64,000 nt of DNA, from positions 62,001 to 126,000 of the forward strand of contig QDFQ01000003.1 of the NCBI GenBank assembly GCA_003075315.1. Direction: 5' to 3'. The DNA is from Arthrobacter sp. TPD3018. GTDB taxonomy: Bacteria > Pseudomonadota > Alphaproteobacteria > Sphingomonadales > Sphingomonadaceae. The translations under genes and the position numbers were made by a program. Of the stretch, positions 50,003 through 60,780 are shown one piece after another (positions within the stretch are counted from its first letter, which is position 1; every line of letters begins with the position of its first letter). A model generated the notes under the pieces. That model saw only the letters and a program-made list of their open reading frames with translations, did no database searches and was not told the DNA's origin.

Positions 50003-50485
50003 ATGGCCGATCAAGACAGCCCGCAGGAAGTGGCCGCCAAGTTCCTCGACAAGCTGAAGTCCAGCCCGTTCGTGATGATCGGCCTGATGGACGGCGAGCA
50101 TTCGGAGCCGATGACCGCGCAAATCGACGATGATCAGCCCAATACGCTGTTCTTCTTTGCCGGTCGCGACAACCGCATTGCCAAGGGCGGCGACGCCATG
50201 GCGCAGTTCGTCGGCAAGGGGCACGACTTCTTCGCGTGTCTCGCAGGCAACGTCAGCCGTGACGATGATCGCACACAGATCGACAAGCTCTGGAATAATC
50301 AGGTCGAAGCCTGGTTCCCGGGCGGCAAGGAAGACCCCAACCTCACGCTGCTGCGTTTCGACATCGACAGTGCCGAACTGTGGGAAACCGACATCTCGAT
50401 CGGTGGCCGGCTCAAGATGCTGTTCGGCGGCACGATCCGCAGCGACGAATCGAGCAGCCACGCCGTGGTCGACTCGGTCGCCTGA
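50003..50485 (+). CDS. Pyridoxamine-phosphate-oxidase-like general stress protein
   Basis: ATG at 50003 follows AGGAG. The 160-residue split-barrel flavin-binding protein resembles the general stress protein 26 group: FVMIGLMDGEHSEPMTAQ, NTLFFFAGRDNRIAKGGDAMAQF, DRTQIDKLWNNQVEAWFPGGKEDPNLTLLRFDI. It probably binds FMN or FAD. No partner gene; regulation unknown. Confidence 0.92.
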   Translation: MADQDSPQEVAAKFLDKLKSSPFVMIGLMDGEHSEPMTAQIDDDQPNTLFFFAGRDNRIAKGGDAMAQFVGKGHDFFACLAGNVSRDDDRTQIDKLWNNQVEAWFPGGKEDPNLTLLRFDIDSAELWETDISIGGRLKMLFGGTIRSDESSSHAVVDSVA

Positions 50486-50545
50486 GGCATCTAGCCTGTC
50501 AAACGACGGGAGGGGCGGTTCCGACGGGAGCCGTCCCTTCGCGTA

Positions 50546-51778
50546 TCAGGCGTGCGCCGCCATCCATTCCTCGACGATCGGCGCCACCTTGTTGCGCCAG
50601 CGCGAGCCGTTGAAAATGCCGTAATGGCCGGCGCCCTCGGCCATGTAATAGCGCTTTTGCTCGGCCGGCAGGTTGGTGGCGAGAGTCAGCGCCGCCTTGG
50701 TCTGCCCAAGCCCGGAAATGTCGTCGCGCTCGCCCTCGATCGCCAGCACCGCGACGTCGGTGATCGCGCCCGGATCGACGCGGCGTCCACGGTGCAGCAT
50801 CTCGCCACGCGGCAGGGCGTGCGTCTGGAAGACCAGATCGACTGTCTGCAAGTAGAATTCCGCCGTCATGTCGCAGACCGCGCGATATTCCTCGTAGAAG
50901 TTCTTCGTCGCCTGCGCGCTTTCGCCGTCGCCCTGGACCAGATGCTTGAACATCTCCCAATGGCTCATCATGTGATTGCCGAGGTTCATCGACATGAAGC
51001 CGGCGAGCTGCAGGAAGCCCGGATACACTTTCCGCCCCGCGCCCGGATACATCATCGGCACGGTCACGACGACATTCTGCTCGAACCAGGCGTGCGGGCG
51101 TTCGGTGGCGAGCGTGTTGACCGCGGTCGGCGCCTCGCGCGTGTCGATCGGTCCGCCCATCATCGTCAGCGTCTTGGGCCGGCAGGGGTGCTTGTCCGCG
51201 CTCATCAGCGCGACCGCGGCATAGCAGGGCACCGACGGCTGGCAGACCGCGAGCATATGCGTGCCGCCCTGGCCCTCGTTCGGCCCCATCGCTTCCAGGA
51301 AGGCGACCAGATAGTCGATATAATCGTCGAGGTCGAAATGGCCGTCCTTCAGCGGCACCAGCTTCGCATCGCGCCAGTCCGTGATGTAGACGTCCGCGCT
51401 CGGCAGCATCCGTTCCACCGTACCGCGCAGCAGCGTCGCGTAGTGGCCCGACATCGGCGCGACGATCAGCAGCTTCGGCCCGCCCTCCACGCCGTCGCGG
51501 CGGAAGCGCTTCAGCTGGCCGAATGGCTTCTGCAGCACGATCTCTTCATGCACCGCCACCTCGTTGCCGTCGATGACGGTGTGGTCGAGGCCGAAGGCCG
51601 GCTTGCCGCGCGTCGCGGAGGCATGGGCGAACACCTCCAGCGCGGAGCTGACCAGCTGGCCGCCACCGACATAGGACCAGGGATTGGCCGGATTGCGCAT
51701 CCAGTCCGCGCCGAAGGTCGCCATGGCGCTGGCCCCGGCCAGCATCGAGCGCTGCATTTCATAGGCGTCGTAGAGCAT
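50546..51778 (-). CDS. phaZ: Intracellular polyhydroxybutyrate depolymerase PhaZ
   Basis: Mobilises stored PHB. The 410-residue protein has the N-terminal MLYDAYEMQRSMLAGASAMA and the nucleophile Cys179 in LAVCQPSVP, as in Ralstonia-type intracellular depolymerases. Later conserved parts are GGPIDTREAPTAVNTLA, YPGFLQLAGFMSMNLGNHM and GHYGIFNG near the C-terminus. It is monocistronic and about 46 kb from the PHA synthase-like gene. Confidence 0.95.
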   Translation of the reverse strand: MLYDAYEMQRSMLAGASAMATFGADWMRNPANPWSYVGGGQLVSSALEVFAHASATRGKPAFGLDHTVIDGNEVAVHEEIVLQKPFGQLKRFRRDGVEGGPKLLIVAPMSGHYATLLRGTVERMLPSADVYITDWRDAKLVPLKDGHFDLDDYIDYLVAFLEAMGPNEGQGGTHMLAVCQPSVPCYAAVALMSADKHPCRPKTLTMMGGPIDTREAPTAVNTLATERPHAWFEQNVVVTVPMMYPGAGRKVYPGFLQLAGFMSMNLGNHMMSHWEMFKHLVQGDGESAQATKNFYEEYRAVCDMTAEFYLQTVDLVFQTHALPRGEMLHRGRRVDPGAITDVAVLAIEGERDDISGLGQTKAALTLATNLPAEQKRYYMAEGAGHYGIFNGSRWRNKVAPIVEEWMAAHA

Positions 51779-51928
51779 GATCGTGTCTTAGCCTGTATTG
51801 GTTGCCGTATACGTAACGGCATTCGCGGGTGCTGCAATCGTCTGAACGCCCGAGACGCGCGATAAGCGCCAGTCCGAGTGAATGCGCGCGGCGTTGAGCC
51901 GCCTTGCCCCGGCTGCTAGGCGCGAGCG

Positions 51929-53713
<1,785 letters not shown>

Positions 53714-53735
53714 GGGACACCCCCACGCACACATC

Positions 53736-53895
53736 CGTCTTTCCCGTCTTCACGGGAATGACGGGCAGGGTGGGGCGCCCCCAATCTCCTTCGTCATCCC
53801 GGCGCACGCCGGGATCCATGGTTTCAGTGTGGCTGATAGTTACGCGCCACCGCCCGCGTCGCGCATCCATGGACCCGGCCTTCGCCGGGTTGACG
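53736..53895. repeat. Two palindromic repeats
   Basis: A short hairpin (53736-53764, centre CCCGTCTTCACGGG) and a longer inverted repeat (53792-53895) with ends CGTCATCCCGGCGCACGCCG and CCGGCCTTCGCCGGGTTGACG and inner CCATGG pairs. They fill the gap after the ABC exporter and before the saccharopine-dehydrogenase-like gene. Confidence 0.8.
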
Positions 53896-53977
53896 AACGA
53901 GAGGGGAAAAGGGCCACCCCCTTGCCCCCACGCCCCCCAAAGCGCATGACGTGAACGTCAAGCAACGGGAGAGGGCA

Positions 53978-55126
53978 ATGCGCGACTTCGACATCATCGT
54001 CTATGGCGCCACCGGCTTCACCGGGCGTCTCGTCGCCGAATATCTCAGCCAACAGGGCGTCACCCGCTGGGCGATGGCGGGCCGCAGCCGTGCCAAGCTG
54101 GAGGAGGTGCGCGACCTGATCGGCGCGCCTGCCGATACGCCGCTGGTCGTCGCCGATGCCGACGATCCCGCCTCGCTGAAGGCGATGGCCGAATCGACGG
54201 AGGTCGTGCTGACCACCGTCGGCCCGTACCAGCTCTACGGCGCCCCGCTGATCGCCGCCTGCGTCGCCGCCGGCACCGCCTATGTCGACCTGTGCGGCGA
54301 GCCGGCGTGGATGCGCCATATGATCGACGCGCATCATGCCGAGGCGCAGCGCACCGGTACCCGCATCGTCTTTTCCTGCGGTTTCGATTCGATCCCCTTC
54401 GACCTCGGCGTGCTGACGCTGCAGGAATGCGCGCGCACCAAATACGGCATGCCCGCGCCGCGGGTGAAGGGCCGGGTGCGCGCGATGAAGGGCGGTTTTT
54501 CGGGCGGCACCGCCGCCAGCCTGAAGGCGACGCTTGCCGCCGCGGCGCGCGATCCGTCGATCGTCGCGCTGCTCACCAGCCCGTTCGCGCTGACGCCCGG
54601 CTTCAGCGGCCCGCATCAGCCGACCGGCATGCTCCCCGAATTCGATGCGACGCTCAATACCTGGGTCGCACCGTTCATCATGGCGGCGATCAACACCAAG
54701 AACGTCCACCGCACCAACTATCTGCTCGGCCACCGCTACGGCACCGACTTCGTGTATGACGAGATGATGGTCGCAGGGCTCGGTGAGATGGGCAAAGCCG
54801 CGGCGGAGGCGATCGCCAAGCTCAACCCGCTCGCCGGTGACAAGGGGCCCAAGCCCGGCGAAGGCCCCAGCAAGGAGGAGCGCGACAGCGGCCATTACGA
54901 CCTGCTGTTCGTCGGCCTGATGCCCGATGGCGCACGCTTCGACGCGGTGGTGACCGGCGATCGCGATCCCGGTTACGGCTCGACCAGCAAGATGATCGCC
55001 GAAACCGCGCGCTGTTTGATCGAGACGGAGGGGGCGGGCGGCATCTGGACGCCGGGCGCGTTGCTCGGCACCGGATTGCGCGATCGCCTGCAGGACAAGG
55101 CGGGGCTGACCTTTACCGCCGGCTAG
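53978..55126 (+). CDS. Saccharopine dehydrogenase-like/trans-acting enoyl reductase family protein
   Basis: ATG at 53978 follows GGGAGAGG by three bases; an upstream GTG at 53951 is possible. The 382-residue protein opens with a Rossmann motif VYGATGFTGRLVAEYL and NADP-type sequence. The C-terminal part has KMIAETARCLI and a membrane-proximal region typical of the family that includes mycobacterial trans-acting enoyl reductases of lipid synthesis. Substrate unknown. Confidence 0.9.
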   Translation: MRDFDIIVYGATGFTGRLVAEYLSQQGVTRWAMAGRSRAKLEEVRDLIGAPADTPLVVADADDPASLKAMAESTEVVLTTVGPYQLYGAPLIAACVAAGTAYVDLCGEPAWMRHMIDAHHAEAQRTGTRIVFSCGFDSIPFDLGVLTLQECARTKYGMPAPRVKGRVRAMKGGFSGGTAASLKATLAAAARDPSIVALLTSPFALTPGFSGPHQPTGMLPEFDATLNTWVAPFIMAAINTKNVHRTNYLLGHRYGTDFVYDEMMVAGLGEMGKAAAEAIAKLNPLAGDKGPKPGEGPSKEERDSGHYDLLFVGLMPDGARFDAVVTGDRDPGYGSTSKMIAETARCLIETEGAGGIWTPGALLGTGLRDRLQDKAGLTFTAG

Positions 55127-55174
55127 GCTGCGGTTGACGCGGCATTAAGCACTGCGGGTGCAAGGGCTTGGGTC

Positions 55175-56410
55175 ATGCGGATTCTCCACGTCCTCGACCA
55201 CGGACTGCCCCTGCAAAGCGGCTATACGTTCCGCACGCGCGCAATCCTGAAGGCACAGGAAGCGCGCGGCTGGCACGTCGCCGCCGTCACCGGCCCACGC
55301 CACGGCGTTGCGCCGGACGCGGTCGAATCGGTCGATGGCCTGACCTTTTATCGCACCCAGGCGACGCGAAAGGGTGGCGTACTGGGCGAGGTCGCCGGCC
55401 TTGGCGCCTTTGCCCGGCGGATCGATGCGGCGATCGACGCCTTTCGCCCCGATATCCTCCACGCCCATTCGCCCGTGCTCGATGCGATCGCGGCGTTGCG
55501 CGTCGCGCGCGCACGCGGCCTGCCGCTGGTCTACGAAATTCGCGCCTTTTGGGAGGATGCGGCGGTCGGCAACGGCACGGGCACCGAAGGGTCGGCCAAA
55601 TATCGCGTTACCCGGGCGATGGAGAGCTGGGCGGTGCAGCGCGCCGATGCGGTGGCGGTGATCTGCGACGGCCTGCGTGGTGACCTGATCGCGCGCGGCG
55701 TGGCGGCGGACAAGATCGTCGTCTCGCCCAACGGCGTCGACCTGACGCTGTTCGGCGAACCGGTCGCACGCGATCCCGCGCTCGCCGCATCCTTGGGGCT
55801 GGAGGATGCCGAGACGATCGGCTTCATCGGCAGCTTCTACGATTACGAGGGGTTGGACGATCTGATCGCCGCCATGCCGGCACTGGTCGCCGCCCGGCCC
55901 AAAGCCCGGCTGTTGCTCGTCGGTGGCGGCCCGATGGAGGCGGCGTTGCGCGCGCAGGCGGCGGCATCGCCGGCGGCGGACGCGATCCGCTTCGTCGGCC
56001 GCGTGCCGCATACCGAGGTGGAACGCTATTACGCGCTCGTCGACGTGCTCGCCTATCCGCGCAAGCGCATGCGCCTCACCGATCTCGTCACGCCGCTCAA
56101 ACCCCTGGAGGCGATGGCGCAGGGCAAGCTGGTCGCCGCGTCCGACGTCGGCGGCCATCGCGAATTGATCCGCGACGGCGACACCGGCACGCTCTTCGCC
56201 CCCGACGATCCCGCCGCCATCGCCACCGCGCTCGCGGGCCTGCTCGCCGACCGCAGCGGCTGGGACGCGCGACGCGCCCGCGGGCGCGCATTCGTCGAGG
56301 CGGAGCGTAACTGGTCGTCAAACATTCGTCGTTACGATCCTGTTTACCAGCGGCTCACGTCGGCCGCCCTGATGGACACAGCATGCCAGCATTCCCCGGC
56401 CAGCCTATGA
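55175..56410 (+). CDS. Exosortase-A-associated glycosyltransferase (GT4 fold)
   Basis: A 411-residue cytoplasmic glycosyltransferase. The start LDHGLPLQSGYTFRTRAIL is the signature of the PEP-CTERM/exosortase-A-associated group; the C-terminal half has VSPNGVDL, the nucleotide-sugar region GFIGSFYDYEGLDDLI and the EX7E-like TPLKPLEAMAQGKLV. It likely adds a sugar to an exopolysaccharide repeat and may work with the ligase at 43 kb. The next gene overlaps its stop. Confidence 0.9.
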   Translation: MRILHVLDHGLPLQSGYTFRTRAILKAQEARGWHVAAVTGPRHGVAPDAVESVDGLTFYRTQATRKGGVLGEVAGLGAFARRIDAAIDAFRPDILHAHSPVLDAIAALRVARARGLPLVYEIRAFWEDAAVGNGTGTEGSAKYRVTRAMESWAVQRADAVAVICDGLRGDLIARGVAADKIVVSPNGVDLTLFGEPVARDPALAASLGLEDAETIGFIGSFYDYEGLDDLIAAMPALVAARPKARLLLVGGGPMEAALRAQAAASPAADAIRFVGRVPHTEVERYYALVDVLAYPRKRMRLTDLVTPLKPLEAMAQGKLVAASDVGGHRELIRDGDTGTLFAPDDPAAIATALAGLLADRSGWDARRARGRAFVEAERNWSSNIRRYDPVYQRLTSAALMDTACQHSPASL

Positions 56411-57066
56411 CCCAGACCATGCCGTCGCGCGCCGCGATGATGCGCTGGATCGCCCCGGTGGGTGGCGCGGTGGCGGCGCTGACCGTCGCCGTGCTGTTCG
56501 TCGCATTGCCTGCCACCGTGCTGGAGGATTGGGTATGGCGCAGCGGCCTGCCGTCGCTGATCGGCGCGGCGGAACCGCCATTGGGCGCGACCGCGCGCGC
56601 CGTACTGGCGCTGGCCGGTGGCGCGCTGGCCGGTGCGGTCGCCTGGTCGGCGCTGTTCCTGCTGTTCGGCCCGGGGGGCCTGCTCGCACCGCGCGCCGCT
56701 TCCAGCGATGGCGTCCCCGTCCTGCGTCGCGCCGACGCGCACCCCGACGCTCCCGCGCGTCGCCCGCTGTCGGCTGCGGACTTGGAGGATGACGACGACG
56801 CCGTTTTTGCGCGCCCCGTCATCAGCCCGGCACCCCCGCCGCCGCCGGTCGAACAACCCATTCCGGCGGACCTCGATTTGCCGCTCGCCGCCTTCCACCC
56901 CGGTGCACTGCCGTCCGTGCCGTTGACGCCGGTGCGTCCCGTGCCGCCGTTGCGCGTGCCCGCCAAACCGGCAGCCGAGGAGCCTGCCGCCCCCGCCGCC
57001 CCGCCGACGATCGAATCGCTGATCGATCGGCTGGAACGCGTCACGCGTCGCCGTCCGAAGCGGTGA
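56407..57066 (+). CDS. Proline-rich membrane protein of unknown function
   Basis: ATG at 56407 overlaps the glycosyltransferase stop (ATGA), which favours it over an in-frame ATG at 56383. The 219-residue protein has two membrane helices (about 17-36 and 61-83) and a long Pro/Ala-rich disordered region (about 90-195) with a short C-terminal amphipathic helix (TIESLIDRLERVTRRR). No motif. Coupled to polysaccharide synthesis by position only. Confidence 0.75.
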   Translation: MTQTMPSRAAMMRWIAPVGGAVAALTVAVLFVALPATVLEDWVWRSGLPSLIGAAEPPLGATARAVLALAGGALAGAVAWSALFLLFGPGGLLAPRAASSDGVPVLRRADAHPDAPARRPLSAADLEDDDDAVFARPVISPAPPPPPVEQPIPADLDLPLAAFHPGALPSVPLTPVRPVPPLRVPAKPAAEEPAAPAAPPTIESLIDRLERVTRRRPKR

Positions 57067-57168
57067 GGCGCACACCGCCAGACACACTTTAGAATATCGG
57101 GTATCGCTTTTGGGGTTATCGGACCCCGGAACCTCTGTTAGCCTTCGAAAAAATCGAAGGAGAGGTCG

Positions 57169-58740
57169 ATGGCTGGTCCCACCGCGTCCGGGAGCGTGGC
57201 GGCGCAGGCGCCCGCGCCGCGCTACGCCTGGTATGTGCTTGCCATCCTGTTCGTCGTCTACGTCCTCAACTTCGTCGACCGGCAGGTGATCTCGATCCTG
57301 GCGGAGGACATCAAGCGCGACCTGAACCTGAAGGATGAGGATCTCGGCTTCCTCTACGGCACTGCCTTCGGGGTGTTCTACGCGCTGTTCGGCATTCCGC
57401 TCGGCCGCCTCGCGGACAGCTGGCATCGCGTGCGGCTGATGACCGTGGGCTTGGCGCTCTGGTCGACGATGACCGCATTGTCGGGCTTTTCGCGCACCGG
57501 TGGACAGCTCGCCGCGGCGCGCATCGGCGTCGGGATCGGCGAGGCGACCGCGAGTCCCGCCGCCTATTCGCTGATCTCGGACTATTTCCCCAAGCGGCTG
57601 CGCGCGACGGCCTTGTCGATCTATTCGGCGGGCCTGTACGTCGGCGGCGGCGTATCGCTGTTCATCGGCGGACTGATCGTCCAGGGCTGGAACCGCGCCT
57701 ATCCCGACGGCGGGCCTTTGGGCCTCGTCGGGTGGCAGGCGGCGTTCCTTGCGGTCGGTATTCCCGGCCTGATCGTCGCGCTGTGGGTGGCGACGATTCG
57801 CGAACCGATCCGCGGGCTGGTCGAGGGGCTGCCCGAACCGGACAAGCATCCCGCCCCCTTCCGCGCCTTCTTCCAGGAACTGCTCACGATCATCCCGCCG
57901 CTCACGCTGATCGGCGCGGCACGCGGCGGCACGCGGGCATTTCTCATCAACCTCACCGGTCTTGCCGCGGTGGTGGCGGTCGTTGCGTTCCTGATCGGCA
58001 TCGGTGAGCCCAAGCCGCAATGGCTGGCGATCGGCATCGGCGTCTATGCGGTCTTCTCCTGGGCCTGCGCGCTCAAGCGCCGCGATCCCGCGACATTCGC
58101 GCTGATTGTCGGCACGCCGGCCTTCCTCTGCACCGTCGTCGCCTACGGTCTCAATTCCTTCCTCAGCTACGCCGCCAGCTTCTGGGCCGCGCCTTATGTG
58201 CTGCGTACCTTGGGCGAGACGCCGGCCCGCGCCGGCCTGTTGCTCGGCAGCAGCGGCGCGCTGGCCGGGTTCCTCGGGCTGACGATCGGCGGCATCGTTG
58301 CCGACCGTCTGCGCCGCACCGATCCCGCCGGGCGGCTGATCGTCGTGATCTTCGGCGCGACCGTGCCGATCCCGTTCCTGATCGGTGCCTTCACCGCGTC
58401 GAGCGTCTGGGTCTTCTACCCCTGCCTGTTCCTGTCGGGCCTCACCGCCAGCGGCGCGCTGGGATCGGCGGCGGCGACGACGCAGGATCTGGTGCTGCCC
58501 CGCATGCGCGGCACTGCGACCGCGACCTTCTTCATCGGCACGACGCTGATGGGCCTTGCGATGGGGCCGTATCTGGCGGGCCGCATCTCGACGCTGTCGG
58601 GCAGCCTGTCGGTCGGCATGCTGTCGCTGCTGGCGATCATGCCGGTGACGCTGACCTGCGCGATCGCCGCCTATCGCCTCGTCCCCGCCGCCGAAGCGTC
58701 ACGCGAAGCGCGCGCACGGGCGGCGGGGGAGCCGATCTGA
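57169..58740 (+). CDS. MFS transporter, spinster-like
   Basis: A 523-residue transporter with twelve or more helices. The N-terminal YVLNFVDRQVISILAEDIKRDL and loop 2-3 GRLADSWHRVRLM follow the spinster/MFS pattern. ATG at 57169 follows GGAGAGG; a small hairpin (CTTCGA...TCGAAG, 57143-57159) lies directly over the RBS region. It ends four bases from the convergent beta-lactamase gene. Substrate unknown. Confidence 0.92.
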   Translation: MAGPTASGSVAAQAPAPRYAWYVLAILFVVYVLNFVDRQVISILAEDIKRDLNLKDEDLGFLYGTAFGVFYALFGIPLGRLADSWHRVRLMTVGLALWSTMTALSGFSRTGGQLAAARIGVGIGEATASPAAYSLISDYFPKRLRATALSIYSAGLYVGGGVSLFIGGLIVQGWNRAYPDGGPLGLVGWQAAFLAVGIPGLIVALWVATIREPIRGLVEGLPEPDKHPAPFRAFFQELLTIIPPLTLIGAARGGTRAFLINLTGLAAVVAVVAFLIGIGEPKPQWLAIGIGVYAVFSWACALKRRDPATFALIVGTPAFLCTVVAYGLNSFLSYAASFWAAPYVLRTLGETPARAGLLLGSSGALAGFLGLTIGGIVADRLRRTDPAGRLIVVIFGATVPIPFLIGAFTASSVWVFYPCLFLSGLTASGALGSAAATTQDLVLPRMRGTATATFFIGTTLMGLAMGPYLAGRISTLSGSLSVGMLSLLAIMPVTLTCAIAAYRLVPAAEASREARARAAGEPI

Positions 58741-58744
58741 TCGC

Positions 58745-59596
58745 CTAGCGCACCCGCTCGTCGCGCAACCGCTTGGCGACCTTCACCGCCGACGCGCGGG
58801 CATAGGCCCGGCAGGCACCGGGCGCGGTGCGGAAGCGATCGGTTGCGTTGTCCTGATCGGCATGCGCGGTGATCAGCAGGTCGCACGGCAGCGCCGCCAT
58901 CGCCGCCTGACCGCGGCGAAAGGCAGCGAGCACCGGCCGCGCGGCGGGCGCGCTAAACTGATAGCCGGGCGCGGACACGGGGTTGAGGCTGCTCGCGAAG
59001 ACGATGGCCTTGCACGCCCGCCCCTCGCACGCGCGCCAGCCCCAGCTCATGCTGCCCATCGTATGCCCCGGCGTCGCGCGCGCGGTAACGACCGTATCGC
59101 CCAGCCGTAGCGTCTCGCCATCGCGGATCGTGCGCACCGCCGGCACCGCGGGAAAGCGACTGTCATAGCCGCGTTGCGGATCGTCGGCGGCAAGCCGACC
59201 GCTGCGCAGCCCCTCCGCCCCGCGCACGCTGGCGACCACCGTCGCACCGGTATCGCGCGCCAGTGCGGCGAGGCCACCGGCGTGGTCGAAATGCGGTTCG
59301 GTGCTGAGGATGTAGCGGATGCGCCGCGGGTCGAACCCCAGTTTACGGACATTGGCGAGGATCGCCGGCTCGGCCTGCGGCAAGGCCCCGTCGATCAGGA
59401 TCAGGCCCTCGCCAGTGTCGATCAACGCGACGCTGAGCCCGCCGAAGCCCACAAGATAGGTCTTGCCGAACACCCGCACCGGCGGGGCGGGGCGCAGCCA
59501 GTCCTTGGCCTGTTCGACCGCGATCGGATGGGTCAGCGGATCGTCCGCGGTCGGGGAAACGGCGGCAAGCATGGCCGCAAACAAGGTAACGAGCAT
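58745..59596 (-). CDS. Subclass B3 metallo-beta-lactamase with Glu at the first zinc-ligand position
   Basis: A secreted zinc enzyme that would hydrolyse beta-lactams. ATG at 59596 follows AAGGAG; the 283-residue precursor has a short signal (MLVTLFAAMLAAVSPTA). The zinc-site segment reads STEPHFDHAGG: Glu100 occupies the place of His116 (standard numbering), with His102, Asp104 and His105 next. His178 (TPGHTMGS) and His245 (ITAHAD) complete the sites. The E-H-H site is known as a B3-E variant in some sphingomonad enzymes. The LysR gene, divergent 87 bases away, supports a regulated resistance unit. Confidence 0.9.
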   Translation of the reverse strand: MLVTLFAAMLAAVSPTADDPLTHPIAVEQAKDWLRPAPPVRVFGKTYLVGFGGLSVALIDTGEGLILIDGALPQAEPAILANVRKLGFDPRRIRYILSTEPHFDHAGGLAALARDTGATVVASVRGAEGLRSGRLAADDPQRGYDSRFPAVPAVRTIRDGETLRLGDTVVTARATPGHTMGSMSWGWRACEGRACKAIVFASSLNPVSAPGYQFSAPAARPVLAAFRRGQAAMAALPCDLLITAHADQDNATDRFRTAPGACRAYARASAVKVAKRLRDERVR

Positions 59597-59620
59597 CGGC
59601 GGGTCTCCTTCGCCATGCAG

Positions 59621-59689
59621 AATGCCTCGGTGACGGCGCCGCCGACAAACCATCTTCTCTCGACAGAGGCATGAACTCCTTTCATGCCT
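59621..59689. promoter_or_regulatory. Palindromic operator-like site between beta-lactamase and LysR genes
   Basis: A 9-base perfect inverted repeat AGGCATGAA (59667-59675) - CTCCT - TTCATGCCT (59681-59689). A third related half-site ATGCCTC lies at 59622-59628, facing GAGGCAT at 59666-59672. The repeat overlaps the first possible LysR start (ATG 59684), suggesting that the real start is ATG 59696 and that the regulator binds here. Confidence 0.6.
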
Positions 59690-59695
59690 AGGCGC

Positions 59696-60589
59696 ATGGA
59701 TCGCGCCCAATTGCCCCTCAATGCGCTGCGCGCCTTCGAAGCGGCGGCGCGGCATCTCAACTTCACCCGCGCGGCGATCGAATTGTGCGTCAGCCAGGGC
59801 GCGGTCAGCCATCAGGTCGCGCAGCTCGAACGCCGGCTCGGCACGCGGCTGTTCCACCGGCTGCCGCGCGGGCTCGCACTGACCGATGACGGCCATGCCT
59901 TGGTGCCGGTGCTCGCCGAGACGTTCGACCGGATCGGCGCGACGCTGGATGGCTATGCCGACGGGCGGTTCCGCCACCCGCTGCACGTCGGCGTCGTCGG
60001 CACCTTCGCGACGGGCTGGCTGATCGCGCGAATCGACGATTTCGACGCGACGCATCCGCACATCGACCTGCGCCTCGCGATCAACAACAACCGCGTCGAT
60101 CTGGCGGGCGAGGGCCTGGATTATGCGATCCGCTTCGGCGACGGGGCGTGGCATGGCACCGCGGCGGAGGCCGTGCTCGACGCGCCGCTGACCCCGCTGT
60201 GCGCGCCCTCCGTCGCGGCGCGGCTGAGCGGCCCGGCCGATCTGGCGCGCGAGCGGCTTCTGCGCTCCTACCGCCCCAGCGAATGGGGCCTGTGGTTCGC
60301 CGCGGCTGGTGCGGCCACGCCGCCGTTGCGCGGCCCGATGTTCGACAGTTCGGCACTGATGGCGGGCGCGGCTGCGGCGGGGCTGGGGGTGGCGCTCGCC
60401 CCGCGCGCGATGTGCCTGCGCGATCTCGCCAGCGAACGCTTGGTCCAGCCCTTCGCCATCGAGGTCGACGCCGGCCGCTACTGGCTCACCCGCCTGCTGT
60501 CGCGCAAGGAAAGCCCGGCGATGCAGGCGTTCCGTCGCTGGTTGCTCGATCAGTCCGCCGCCTTCAGGTCGTCGTCCGACGGTTCGTAG
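59696..60589 (+). CDS. LysR-family regulator, AmpR-like
   Basis: A 297-residue transcription factor divergent from the beta-lactamase. The N-terminus LPLNALRAFEAAARHLNFTRAA and QGAVSHQVAQLERRLGTRLFHR is strongly AmpR/GcvA-like; the effector domain follows (HVGVVGTFATGWLI, AGEGLDYAIRFGDG). AmpR proteins respond to cell-wall fragments and control beta-lactamase. ATG at 59696 is chosen because the palindrome covers ATG 59684. Its 3' end overlaps the opposite XRE gene by 40 bases. Confidence 0.93.
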   Translation: MDRAQLPLNALRAFEAAARHLNFTRAAIELCVSQGAVSHQVAQLERRLGTRLFHRLPRGLALTDDGHALVPVLAETFDRIGATLDGYADGRFRHPLHVGVVGTFATGWLIARIDDFDATHPHIDLRLAINNNRVDLAGEGLDYAIRFGDGAWHGTAAEAVLDAPLTPLCAPSVAARLSGPADLARERLLRSYRPSEWGLWFAAAGAATPPLRGPMFDSSALMAGAAAAGLGVALAPRAMCLRDLASERLVQPFAIEVDAGRYWLTRLLSRKESPAMQAFRRWLLDQSAAFRSSSDGS

Positions 60590-60780
60590 CCCAGGATGTC
60601 GCCCGGCTCGCACTCCAGATAGCGGCAGATCGCGGCGAGCGTGCCGAAGCGCACGCCCTTCACCCGGCCCGATTTCAGCAGCGACAGGTTCGATTCGGTG
60701 ATGCCGATCGCCTCGGCAAGCTCCTTCGATCGCACCTTGCGGCGCGCGAGCATGACGTCGAGGTTGACGATGACCGGCAT
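60550..60780 (-). CDS. Small XRE-type helix-turn-helix regulator
   Basis: A 76-residue DNA-binding protein (YozG-like). Helix-turn-helix KELAEAIGITESNLSLLKSGRVKG fills about residues 18-41. It is the third gene of an operon with two DUF2975 membrane proteins; the ATG shares bases with the preceding stop (ATGA). DUF2975-XRE pairs recur in bacteria; the regulator may control its own operon. Confidence 0.9.
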   Translation of the reverse strand: MPVIVNLDVMLARRKVRSKELAEAIGITESNLSLLKSGRVKGVRFGTLAAICRYLECEPGDILGYEPSDDDLKAAD

